Assembly (NCBI RefSeq): GCF_001005825.1
Contig: NZ_LBHV01000001.1
Span: 682,001-746,000, forward strand
Direction: 5' to 3'
From: Rhizobium sp. LC145
GTDB taxonomy: Bacteria > Pseudomonadota > Alphaproteobacteria > Rhizobiales > Rhizobiaceae
Length of the DNA: 64,000 nucleotides
The notes under the pieces were generated by a model. The model worked only from the letters and a program-made list of their open reading frames with translations. It did not search any database and had not been told where the DNA came from. This document shows positions 8,463-16,166 of the stretch, piece after piece. The position numbers and the translations under genes are program-made. Within the stretch, counting starts at the first letter, position 1. Each line of letters starts with the position of its first letter.

Positions 8463-9107
8463 TCAGCCGTAGATGGCGCGCACCAGGCGGCGGACCGATA
8501 CGGCGACCTTCTCCCAATCTTTTTCCGTACGAAGCGGCAGGCCTGCGAACTGGCCGGTAGCGGAGGCAGAGATCACCAGATGCTGGATGGAGGCGAAGAG
8601 CAACGCATTCACGGTCGGGGCATCCACGCCCTTCGGCGGAACAAGCGAGCCGCGCATCCGGTCGAGCCATCTGGCGAGCGCCTTGGCGCGAGCTTCGGAA
8701 AGCTTGCGAACCTGCGGGGTATCCTTGGATACCTCCCAGGCGACAATCTTGCAGACCAGCGGATCGTCTCGCAGCGCTTCCATGAAGAGAAGCGCCAGCC
8801 GCTCCATAAGATCGCCATAAGTGAGCACGAACGCGCCGCCCGTATCTTCCGGAATGCGATCCTTGACCCAGTTACCCAGATCGGCGCCGATCGCCTCGAT
8901 CAATCCGTCGAGCCCGCCATAGTAGCGATAGATGAGCTGCTTGTCGCAGCCCGCGCGCCTGGCGATGGCGTTGATGCCGAAGCCCTGAAACCCCTTCTCT
9001 GCAAGCAGATCGCGCGCCGCGGCGAGGATCGCCTGTTCGGTGCCCGCACGGTTTTTCACCCGTTTTTCCGGCACCGATGATCCTGTGAGTTCCTGGATTT
9101 GCAGCAT
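8463..9107 (-). CDS. TetR-family transcriptional regulator
   Basis: 214 residues from the ATG at 9107, with GGAAG seven bases upstream. The N-terminal DNA-binding domain runs from about residue 22 (TEQAILAAARDLLAEKGFQG) through the helix-turn-helix INAIARRAGCDKQLIYRYYGG (about 45-65). The rest is the ligand-binding and dimer domain, with no recognisable ligand. It lies 94 bp downstream of aidB on the same strand, so it may regulate aidB, and possibly itself, through the 14-bp palindrome at 10897. Confidence 0.88.
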   Translation of the reverse strand: MLQIQELTGSSVPEKRVKNRAGTEQAILAAARDLLAEKGFQGFGINAIARRAGCDKQLIYRYYGGLDGLIEAIGADLGNWVKDRIPEDTGGAFVLTYGDLMERLALLFMEALRDDPLVCKIVAWEVSKDTPQVRKLSEARAKALARWLDRMRGSLVPPKGVDAPTVNALLFASIQHLVISASATGQFAGLPLRTEKDWEKVAVSVRRLVRAIYG

Positions 9108-9201
9108 GTTCCAACTTCCGGTGTTTTCAGGCGCATAGTGTGCCGCGCGACGACCGGCAAGCGGTTTCGGACAACATGCACAGGATTGGAGGTAATGCGC
9201 G

Positions 9202-10854
9202 TCAGCTCGCGGGCGGGTAGAGCAGGTCCACGATATAGCCGGCATCGAAGCGCGAATCGAGCATCCCGTAAGTCGAGCGCCAACCTCCGGCAAGCCGGGT
9301 TTCCAGGAAGGCGTCGGCGATCTTGCCGGCACCGAGCCGGACGAGTTCGCATGCTGCAGCCGCCAACGCGAGCTGCTCCACCAGCAGGCGGGCCGCCCCC
9401 TCGTCGCTCTCGCAGAGCGCCATGGCCGCCCGCAGCACTTCCACCGTCTTCTTGCCGGATGCGCCGAGATCCCGCTCGAACCCTTGCAGCACCGTATCGA
9501 AGAGATCCTTGCCGCGCGAAAGCACGCGCAGCACATCGAGCGCCATCACATTGCCCGAGCCTTCCCAGATCGCATTGACCGGAGCTTCCCGGTAGTGCCG
9601 CGCGATCGGGCGTTCTTCGATGTAGCCATTGCCGCCGAGGCATTCCATCGCCTCGTAGATCAGCGAAGGCGCGATCTTGCAGTTCCAATATTTGATGACC
9701 GGCGTCATGACGCGCGCGAAGGCGGCATCGGCCGGATTGCCGGCCGCACGGTCGAAGGCATCCGCCAACCGGAAGGCCAGCGCCGTCGCAGCGGCAACGT
9801 CGAGCGCCATGTCGGCAAGCACGCGGGTCATCAGCGGCTGGTCGATCAACATCTTGCCGAAGACGCTACGGCCGCGGCAATGATGCACGGCTTCCGCAAG
9901 CGAGGCGCGCATGATACCCGCCGATGCCAGGGCGCAATCGAGCCGTGTCAGCGTCACCATGTCGAGAATGGTGCGGATACCGCCGCCCGGCTGCCCGAGG
10001 AGATAGCCGAACGCAGCGGTGAACTCCACCTCGGTCGATGCGTTGGAACGGTTGCCGAGCTTGTCCTTCAGGCGCTGGAACTGCAGGCCGTTCGCCGATC
10101 CGTCCTCCAAAAGGCGCGGCACCAGGAAGCAGCCGACGCCCTCCCCCGTTTTCGCCAGCATGACGAAACCGTCGCTCATCGGCGCCGACATGAACCATTT
10201 ATGGCCGGAAAGCCGATAGACGCCGTCGCTCACGCGCTCCGCCGTGGAGCGGTTGGCGCGTACGTCCGTTCCGCCCTGCTTTTCGGTCATGCCCATGCCG
10301 AGCGTGATCGCGTTCTTCTGCAACGCGGGCCGGTTGGACGAATCATATTTGCGCGAGAGTATCTTCGGCGCCCATTCCTTCTGCACCCGAGGCGAAGCCA
10401 TGAGCGCGGCGATCGAGGCGCTTGTCATGGTGAGCGGGCAGAGATGTCCGCATTCGAGCTGCGCCGTCAGGTAGAAGCGCATGGCGCGCGCCATGTGCTC
10501 ATGGCCCTTGGCTTCCGGGATGTTTTCCCAGATCGAGGAATGCAGCCCGGTCTGCATCGAGCGGCGCATCAGCGCATGCCAGGCGGGGTGGAACTCCACC
10601 TGATCGAGACGTTCGCCGCGCGGCCCGTGCGTCTTCAGCTTCGGCGGGTTCTCGTTCGCCATGCGCGCCAGTTCCTGCGCCTCCGGCGAGGTGACGTAAC
10701 GGCCGAGGGCATCGTATTCCTCGCGAAGCGTGCGATGCAATCCGGAGGTCAGGTCCACCACGAGCGGATCGGAACGATAGGCATTGATACCGGACCAGGG
10801 ATGAGGCTGGTTCAGTTCGGCAAATTTTTCTTCGGCACGCGATATCTGGTTCAT
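9202..10854 (-). CDS. aidB: Acyl-CoA dehydrogenase family protein, AidB type
   Basis: 550 residues, close to E. coli AidB (about 541). The N-terminal extension (QPHPWSGINAYRSDPLVVDLT) and the segments GHLCPLTMTSASI, GMGMTEKQGGTDVRAN and YEAMECLGGNGYIEE are typical of the AidB subgroup. The flavin-binding and acyl-CoA dehydrogenase core is complete (HKWFMSAPMSD, CRGRSVFGK, REAPVNAIWEGSGNVMALDVLR). AidB belongs to the adaptive response to alkylation in E. coli, but its substrate remains unclear. The gene is divergent from pyrB (121 bp between starts) and followed by a tetR gene. Isovaleryl-CoA dehydrogenase is a less likely reading. Confidence 0.88.
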   Translation of the reverse strand: MNQISRAEEKFAELNQPHPWSGINAYRSDPLVVDLTSGLHRTLREEYDALGRYVTSPEAQELARMANENPPKLKTHGPRGERLDQVEFHPAWHALMRRSMQTGLHSSIWENIPEAKGHEHMARAMRFYLTAQLECGHLCPLTMTSASIAALMASPRVQKEWAPKILSRKYDSSNRPALQKNAITLGMGMTEKQGGTDVRANRSTAERVSDGVYRLSGHKWFMSAPMSDGFVMLAKTGEGVGCFLVPRLLEDGSANGLQFQRLKDKLGNRSNASTEVEFTAAFGYLLGQPGGGIRTILDMVTLTRLDCALASAGIMRASLAEAVHHCRGRSVFGKMLIDQPLMTRVLADMALDVAAATALAFRLADAFDRAAGNPADAAFARVMTPVIKYWNCKIAPSLIYEAMECLGGNGYIEERPIARHYREAPVNAIWEGSGNVMALDVLRVLSRGKDLFDTVLQGFERDLGASGKKTVEVLRAAMALCESDEGAARLLVEQLALAAAACELVRLGAGKIADAFLETRLAGGWRSTYGMLDSRFDAGYIVDLLYPPAS

Positions 10855-10896
10855 GATTGGGTTCTAGCGGGTTTCTTTGGAAATTGCAGCGGGATG

Positions 10897-10910
10897 CGGG
10901 AAATTTCCCG
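10897..10910. promoter_or_regulatory. 14-bp palindrome CGGGAAATTTCCCG between aidB and pyrB
   Basis: A perfect palindrome centred in the 121-bp divergent region. TetR-type repressors often bind such sites near their target promoters, and a tetR gene follows aidB, so it is a candidate operator. Binding is inferred only. Confidence 0.4.
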
Positions 10911-10975
10911 TGCATTCGCTTGCCCCCCATTTCGCGAGACCTTATAGACCGCCGAACGCAAGCGGAGACGTGTCC

Positions 10976-11917
10976 ATGGTCTTCTTCCCTCACCGCCACC
11001 TTCTCGGCATCAAGGGTCTCACCGAACAGGATATCACCTTCCTTCTCGATAAAGCCGACGAAGCGGTCAAGATCAGCCGCCAGCGCGAGAAGAAAACCTC
11101 CACCCTTCGGGGCCTCACGCAGATCAATCTGTTCTTCGAAGCCTCGACTCGCACCCAATCCTCGTTCGAGCTCGCTGGAAAACGCCTCGGCGCCGATGTG
11201 ATGAACATGTCGGTCGGCAATTCCTCGGTGAAGAAGGGCGAGACGCTGATCGACACGGCGATGACGCTGAACGCCATGCGGCCGGACGTGCTGGTACTGC
11301 GCCACTCCTCGGCCGGCGCGGCCGCCCTGCTCGCGCAGAAGGTTACCTGCTCGGTGGTGAACGCCGGTGACGGCCAGCACGAGCATCCGACCCAGGCGCT
11401 GCTCGATGCGCTGACGATCCGCCGCGCCAAGGGCAAGCTCTCGCGCATCATCGTGGCGATCTGCGGCGACGTGCTGCATTCGCGCGTCGCGCGCTCCAAC
11501 ATCCTGCTTCTCAACGCCATGGGCGCGCGGGTCCGCGTCGTGGCGCCCGCGACGCTGCTGCCTTCCGGCATCGCGCAGATGGGCGTCGAAGTCTTCCATT
11601 CGATGGAGGAAGGCCTGAAGGACGCCGACGTGGTGATGATGCTGCGCCTGCAGCGCGAGCGCATGTCGGGCGCCTTCGTGCCTTCGGTGCGCGAGTATTT
11701 CCACTTCTACGGCCTGGATGCCGAGAAGCTGAAGGTTGCCAAAGACGATGCCCTGGTCATGCATCCCGGTCCTATGAACCGGGGTGTCGAGATCGCCTCG
11801 GACGTCGCGGACGGCCCGCAGAGCGTGATTGCCGAACAGGTGGAAATGGGGGTCGCGGTGCGCATGGCGGTGATGGAAACCCTGCTTCTCTCCCACAACC
11901 AGGGAGAACGCGCATGA
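10976..11917 (+). CDS. pyrB: Aspartate carbamoyltransferase catalytic subunit
   Basis: 313 residues from the ATG at 10976 (GGAG upstream). It catalyses carbamoyl phosphate plus aspartate to carbamoyl aspartate in pyrimidine synthesis. Carbamoyl phosphate-binding motif [13 protein letters not shown] (Ser57-Thr60), the loop SSVKKGE, and [14 protein letters not shown] and [11 protein letters not shown] are all present. The stop TGA overlaps the ATG of the pyrC-like gene (11914). No pyrI is present, consistent with the class that associates with a dihydroorotase-like protein. Confidence 0.97.
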   Translation: MVFFPHRHLLGIKGLTEQDITFLLDKADEAVKISRQREKKTSTLRGLTQINLFFEASTRTQSSFELAGKRLGADVMNMSVGNSSVKKGETLIDTAMTLNAMRPDVLVLRHSSAGAAALLAQKVTCSVVNAGDGQHEHPTQALLDALTIRRAKGKLSRIIVAICGDVLHSRVARSNILLLNAMGARVRVVAPATLLPSGIAQMGVEVFHSMEEGLKDADVVMMLRLQRERMSGAFVPSVREYFHFYGLDAEKLKVAKDDALVMHPGPMNRGVEIASDVADGPQSVIAEQVEMGVAVRMAVMETLLLSHNQGERA

Positions 11918-13203
11918 CCGGTCCGACAGTCCTCAAGAACCTTAGGATCATCGATCCCTCCCGCAATCTCGACGAGACCGGCACGATCGTCATCGGCGCC
12001 GACGGGCGCATTCTCGCAGCCGGCAGGCAAGCGCAGAACCAGGGTGCTCCGGAAGGGGCGACGGTGAAGGACTGCAGAGGCCTCCTCGCCGTTCCCGGCC
12101 TTGTCGATGCGCGCGTCTATGTCGGAGAACCGGGCGCCGAACATCGCGAAACGATCGAATCGGCAAGCCGCGCGGCGGCGGCCGGCGGCGTCACCTCCTT
12201 CATCATGATGCCGGATACCGATCCGGTGCTCGACGACATCGCGCTGGTGGAGTTCGTGCAGAACACCGCGCGCAACAAGGCGCTCGTCAACGTCCACCCC
12301 GCAGCGGCGCTCACCAAGGGGCTTGCCGGCGAGGAGATGACGGAGATCGGCCTGCTGCAGGAAGCCGGAGCAGTCGCCTTCACCAATGGACGAAGCGGCC
12401 TTTCCGATACGCTGATCCTACGCCGCGCGATGACCTATGCGCGCGAATTCGACACCGTCATCTCGCTGGAGCTGCGCGAAAAATACCTCGGCAACGGTGT
12501 GATGAACGAAGGCCTGTTCGCGAGCTGGCTCGGCTTGTCCGGCGTCCCCAGGGAGGCCGAGGTCATCCCGCTCGAAAGGGACCTGCGCATTGCCGGGCTG
12601 ACGCGCGGCAAGTATCACGCAGCGAAGATCTCGGTGCCGGAATCGGCGGAAGCCATGCGCGTTGCCCGTTCGCGTGGCGCCAACGTCACCTGCGGCATCT
12701 CGATCAACCACCTGTCGCTCAACGAGAACGACATTGGCGAATACCGCACCTTCTTCAAGCTCTCGCCGCCGCTGCGCACCGAAGACGACCGCGTGGCCAT
12801 GGTCGATGCGCTTGCCGATGGCACGATCGACATCATCGTCTCCTCGCACGATCCCCAGGACGTCGACACCAAGCGGCTCCCCTTCGCGGATGCCGCCGAC
12901 GGAGCGATCGGGCTGGAGACCATGCTGGCGGCCGCCCTTCGCCTGCATCACAGCGGACAGGTGCCGCTCATGCGGCTGATCGATGCCATGTCGACACGTC
13001 CCGCACAGATATTCGGGCTTGACGCCGGCACGCTGAAACCCGGCGCGAAGGCGGATATCACGCTGATCGATCTGGACGAGCCTTGGATCGTTTCGAAGGA
13101 TATGCTTCTGTCGCGCTCGAAGAACACGCCCTTCGAGGATGCTCGTTTTTCGGGCCGCGCGGTGGCGACCTACGTGGCCGGCAGGTGCGTCTACTCTGTT
13201 TAA
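11914..13203 (+). CDS. pyrC: Dihydroorotase-like protein, probably non-catalytic PyrC' (PyrX type)
   Basis: 429 residues with the amidohydrolase layout: a small beta-domain at both ends and a TIM barrel between. The metal site looks lost. Active enzymes have a D-x-H-x-H-x-R-E-P-G segment after PGLVD; here it reads [14 protein letters not shown], with both histidines replaced. The usual His in the ELREKYL region and the TDHAPH motif are also altered (SSHDPQDVD). In Pseudomonas an inactive PyrC' encoded after pyrB is needed to assemble aspartate transcarbamoylase, and this gene, coupled to pyrB by ATGA, fits that role. A separate active dihydroorotase should exist elsewhere. Automatic annotation would call it dihydroorotase. 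Confidence 0.85.
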   Translation: MTGPTVLKNLRIIDPSRNLDETGTIVIGADGRILAAGRQAQNQGAPEGATVKDCRGLLAVPGLVDARVYVGEPGAEHRETIESASRAAAAGGVTSFIMMPDTDPVLDDIALVEFVQNTARNKALVNVHPAAALTKGLAGEEMTEIGLLQEAGAVAFTNGRSGLSDTLILRRAMTYAREFDTVISLELREKYLGNGVMNEGLFASWLGLSGVPREAEVIPLERDLRIAGLTRGKYHAAKISVPESAEAMRVARSRGANVTCGISINHLSLNENDIGEYRTFFKLSPPLRTEDDRVAMVDALADGTIDIIVSSHDPQDVDTKRLPFADAADGAIGLETMLAAALRLHHSGQVPLMRLIDAMSTRPAQIFGLDAGTLKPGAKADITLIDLDEPWIVSKDMLLSRSKNTPFEDARFSGRAVATYVAGRCVYSV

Positions 13204-13215
13204 GAGGGAAAAAGC

Positions 13216-13833
13216 GTGAGTGAGCTTTTCAACTGGCAGATCACCCTGCCTATCGCACTTGCAGCGCTCGTGCTGGGCTACTTGCTGGGCTCCATTCCCT
13301 TCGGCCTGATCCTCACCCGCATGGCGGGCCTCGGCGATATCCGCTCGATCGGCTCGGGCAATATCGGCGCCACCAATGTGCTTCGAACCGGCAACAGGAA
13401 GCTCGCCGCGGCGACCTTGCTGCTCGACGCCCTGAAGGCGACCGCCGCGGCGCTCATCGGTACCTACATCTGGGGCCCCGAGGGCGGATTGCTCGCCGGC
13501 TTCGCCGCCTTCCTCGGCCATCTCTTCCCCGTCTGGCTCGCTTTCAAGGGCGGAAAGGGTGTCGCCACCTATATCGGCATGCTTCTAGGCGTCGCACCGC
13601 TGATGGTCCTCGTCTTCGCCGCCGTGTGGTTGGCGGTTGCCAAGATCAGCAAGTATTCGTCGTTATCCGCCCTGGTTGCGACACTTGTCATTCCGGTTGC
13701 ATTGTGGTTTGTAGACGACCATAAGGTTGCGCTCGTCATGGCAGTCATGACCGCAATCTCCTGGTGGAAACACGAAGCCAACATCAAGCGGCTGATCGCC
13801 GGCACGGAAAGCAAGATCGGCCAAAAAGGATAG
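13216..13833 (+). CDS. plsY: Acyl-phosphate:glycerol-3-phosphate acyltransferase
   Basis: 205 residues from a GTG at 13216, preceded by GAGGG. Integral membrane enzyme that starts phospholipid synthesis by acylating glycerol-3-phosphate from acyl phosphate. The three conserved blocks are present: [27 protein letters not shown] and [12 protein letters not shown]. Five or so hydrophobic spans are visible. It begins 12 bp after the pyrC-like gene and ends 3 bp before dprA, so pyrB-pyrC'-plsY-dprA looks like one transcript. Confidence 0.96.
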   Translation: MSELFNWQITLPIALAALVLGYLLGSIPFGLILTRMAGLGDIRSIGSGNIGATNVLRTGNRKLAAATLLLDALKATAAALIGTYIWGPEGGLLAGFAAFLGHLFPVWLAFKGGKGVATYIGMLLGVAPLMVLVFAAVWLAVAKISKYSSLSALVATLVIPVALWFVDDHKVALVMAVMTAISWWKHEANIKRLIAGTESKIGQKG

Positions 13834-13836
13834 GCA

Positions 13837-14985
13837 ATGCCGGACGGCGGCGCGAGGCGGGCGGGAATTGCGCTGACGGAAAGGCAAAGGATCGCCTGGC
13901 TCAGGCTGATCCGCTCCGACAATGTCGGCCCGGTCACTTTCAGGGAACTCATCAATCACTGCGGCTCGGCCGAGAATGCCCTTGCCATGCTGCCGGAGCT
14001 ATCCGCACGCGGCGGCGCATCGCGCGCCATCCGCATCGCAACGGTCGAGGAGGCCGAGCGCGAGCTGGAGAGGGCTGCCCGGCACGGCGCGCGCTTCATC
14101 GGCATCGGAGAACCGGATTATCCGCCGGCGCTCCGCCAGATCGAAGGTGCGCCGCCGCTGATTGCCGCGAAAGGCGATCTAGGCATCGCGACAAGGCCTT
14201 CGGTCGGCATCGTCGGTTCCCGCAATGCATCGATCAGCGGTTCGAAATTCGCGGCCATGATCGCGCGAGACGCAGGCCGCGCGGGCTATACGGTGACGTC
14301 AGGGCTGGCCCGAGGCATCGACACCGCGGCCCATCGCGCCAGCCTGGAGACCGGCACCATCGCGGTTCTTGCCGGCGGGCTCGACCAGCCCTACCCGCCC
14401 GAGAACGTTCCTCTTCTCGAGGAGATCACGTCAGGCGCAGGCCTCGCCGTCAGCGAAATGCCCTTCGGCTGGGAACCACGCGCCCGCGATTTCCCGCGCC
14501 GCAACCGGCTGATCGCCGGCATTTCACTAGGCGTTGTGGTCGTCGAAGCCGCCGATCGATCCGGCTCTCTCATCACGGCGCGCCTGGCAGGCGATTTCGG
14601 CCGCCTCGTCTTCGCCGTGCCGGGATCGCCACTCGATCCACGCTGCCAGGGTACCAACGGACTTTTGAAGAACGGAGCGATCGTCACCACAGGTTCGGCG
14701 GATGTGCTCGAAGCGCTGGCGCCGCTTGCTCAAATCGATCTCTTTTTCGATCCCGCCGTCGAGGAACCGCTGGGTGAAGGAGGCAGCGACATGTTGCCGC
14801 CGCCCGACGATGATGTGCGGGCGCTCATCGCTTCCGCGCTCGGTCCGACACCGGTCGAAATCGACGATATCATCCGCCATACCGGGCTTCCGGCCGCTTC
14901 CGTCTATCTGGTTCTGCTGGAATTGGACCTTGCGGGACGGCTGCACCGCCACCCCGGCGGTATGGTCTCGCTGGCGATGGGTTGA
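13837..14985 (+). CDS. dprA: DNA processing protein DprA
   Basis: 382 residues, ATG at 13837 three bases after the plsY stop. An N-terminal helical (SAM-like) region ends near residue 85, followed by the Rossmann-fold DprA core with PSVGIVGSRNAS, TSGLARGIDTAAHRASL, AVLAGGLDQPYPPEN, FPRRNRLIAG and ADRSGSLITARLA. The C-terminal part (about 325-380) is the winged-helix DML1-type domain. DprA loads RecA on incoming single-stranded DNA during natural transformation. It is common in species not known to be competent, so competence cannot be concluded. Confidence 0.94.
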   Translation: MPDGGARRAGIALTERQRIAWLRLIRSDNVGPVTFRELINHCGSAENALAMLPELSARGGASRAIRIATVEEAERELERAARHGARFIGIGEPDYPPALRQIEGAPPLIAAKGDLGIATRPSVGIVGSRNASISGSKFAAMIARDAGRAGYTVTSGLARGIDTAAHRASLETGTIAVLAGGLDQPYPPENVPLLEEITSGAGLAVSEMPFGWEPRARDFPRRNRLIAGISLGVVVVEAADRSGSLITARLAGDFGRLVFAVPGSPLDPRCQGTNGLLKNGAIVTTGSADVLEALAPLAQIDLFFDPAVEEPLGEGGSDMLPPPDDDVRALIASALGPTPVEIDDIIRHTGLPAASVYLVLLELDLAGRLHRHPGGMVSLAMG

Positions 14986-15052
14986 ATTGCCGCATTGAGC
15001 AGCTTCCAGTCACTCGCTTAGTTGATGGTGGTCAATTCAGCGAGGAAAAACG

Positions 15053-15643
15053 ATGTTCGCCAACCGACTTGCAACCGCTGCCACGATCGCCGCCGCGACT
15101 GTCGTTTTCGCACTTTCGGCGCTCATGATGTGGATCTATGCGAGCGAACCTCGCACCGGCAGTTTCAGCGCAAAGTTTCATCTGACCGATCATCTTGGCC
15201 GTCCGGCAGACCAGGGTCTTTTCAAGGGCCAACCTTCTCTCGTCTATTTCGGCTATACCCATTGCCCGGTCGCATGCCCCACCACGCTCTATGAAATGGC
15301 AGGATTCTTCGAAAAACTCGGCGACGAAGGAAAGAACCTCAAGGGCTATTTCTTCACCATCGACCCCGAGCGCGACAGCCAGGAGGTGGTGAATGGCTAT
15401 GTAACCGCTTTCACCGATCGCATCACCGGGTTCACCGGCGAGCCCGAGGAAATGCGCAAGGTCGTCGACGGCTGGCGGGTTCACGCGGAGAAAGTGCCGG
15501 ACGGCAGCGGCGGTTACAGTATGGATCATACGCTTACGCTTTTCCTCGTCGGCGCGGACGGGAGATTGAAGGGCGTCCTTCCCTATGGAACCGATCAGGA
15601 CGGAGCCCTCGATAAAATTCGCACGACGCTCCTGAAGTCCTGA
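15053..15643 (+). CDS. SCO1/SenC-family copper chaperone
   Basis: 196 residues. One N-terminal membrane anchor (about residues 9-29) and a periplasmic thioredoxin-like domain. Copper ligands are complete: Cys71 and Cys75 in THCPVACPTT and His159 in SMDHTLTLF. SCO proteins deliver copper to the CuA site of cytochrome c oxidase or act as thiol reductants. It stands alone: 67 bp after dprA and followed by the convergent small gene at 15692. No cytochrome oxidase genes are in the window. Confidence 0.92.
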   Translation: MFANRLATAATIAAATVVFALSALMMWIYASEPRTGSFSAKFHLTDHLGRPADQGLFKGQPSLVYFGYTHCPVACPTTLYEMAGFFEKLGDEGKNLKGYFFTIDPERDSQEVVNGYVTAFTDRITGFTGEPEEMRKVVDGWRVHAEKVPDGSGGYSMDHTLTLFLVGADGRLKGVLPYGTDQDGALDKIRTTLLKS

Positions 15644-15691
15644 CACCAGCCAGATGCCAGGGCGCTCCTCCTCACCGGAGCGAATTGCGGT

Positions 15692-15922
15692 TCATCCGGA
15701 ATGGAAGCGCCCACCCGCGTGCAGATCTCCAGCTTCGACATATGCCATCTCGATGAGATAGCACAGCATGTCTTCTCCCTCTGCGAGATTCCGAAGCTGT
15801 CTCAGCATATCGCGGATATAGGTGATGTTTTCCCGCGTCCGCTCCTTACTTTCGCCTCCGTCTTCCTTATTTTCCCGCGTCTGCTCCTGGCGATAGCCCT
15901 TTTTCTTCGCGTCGGGAATCAT
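15692..15922 (-). CDS. Small hypothetical protein
   Basis: 76 residues from the ATG at 15922, with GGAG and GAGG just upstream. The N-terminal third is highly charged and low-complexity (KKKGYRQEQTRENKEDGGES). The remainder looks folded and helical (ITYIRDMLRQLRNLAEGEDM, LCYLIEMAYVEAGDL). I recall similar small conserved proteins in rhizobia, without a known function. It is divergent from topA, and the region between contains two palindromes. Confidence 0.6.
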   Translation of the reverse strand: MIPDAKKKGYRQEQTRENKEDGGESKERTRENITYIRDMLRQLRNLAEGEDMLCYLIEMAYVEAGDLHAGGRFHSG

Positions 15923-16000
15923 GCCTCACTCCTCTCGGACATTGCGCGGCCGGACTCGTTACCGCTCGAGTGCGTCACAACGAGAATATTCCATTTATCC

Positions 16001-16057
16001 TAGATTGCAATAATCTAAAAATACACTAATAAGATGCAACTCGTTGCATCTTATAAT
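16001..16057. promoter_or_regulatory. Paired palindromes in the divergent topA upstream region
   Basis: An AT-rich stretch in the 244-bp gap 15923-16166. TAGATT-N5-AATCTA lies at 16001-16017. A perfect 11-bp inverted repeat, ATAAGATGCAA (16029-16039) and its complement (16044-16054), separated by CTCG, lies just after it. A TTGCAA (16005-16010), N16, TAATAA (16027-16032) pair could be a topA promoter, which would place the larger palindrome at the transcription start; a TATAAT also overlaps its right edge. An operator for an unknown repressor or a 5'-UTR hairpin are both possible. Confidence 0.45.
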
Positions 16058-16166
16058 TTGGCAAGGCCTCTTGACCGCGACGAAAACGCCCTCCATGTCG
16101 GGAGGTCAGATTTTTGCTCGGGCGCACAAGCACTTCGGGCGAGGCCTCTTTATGCAGAGAAGCAGA

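Noticed and set aside
10861..10875. LexA-like site GTTC-N7-TTTC upstream of aidB
   Set aside because: One mismatch in a core base, next to the aidB start. Such near-matches are expected by chance, unlike the two perfect sites elsewhere.
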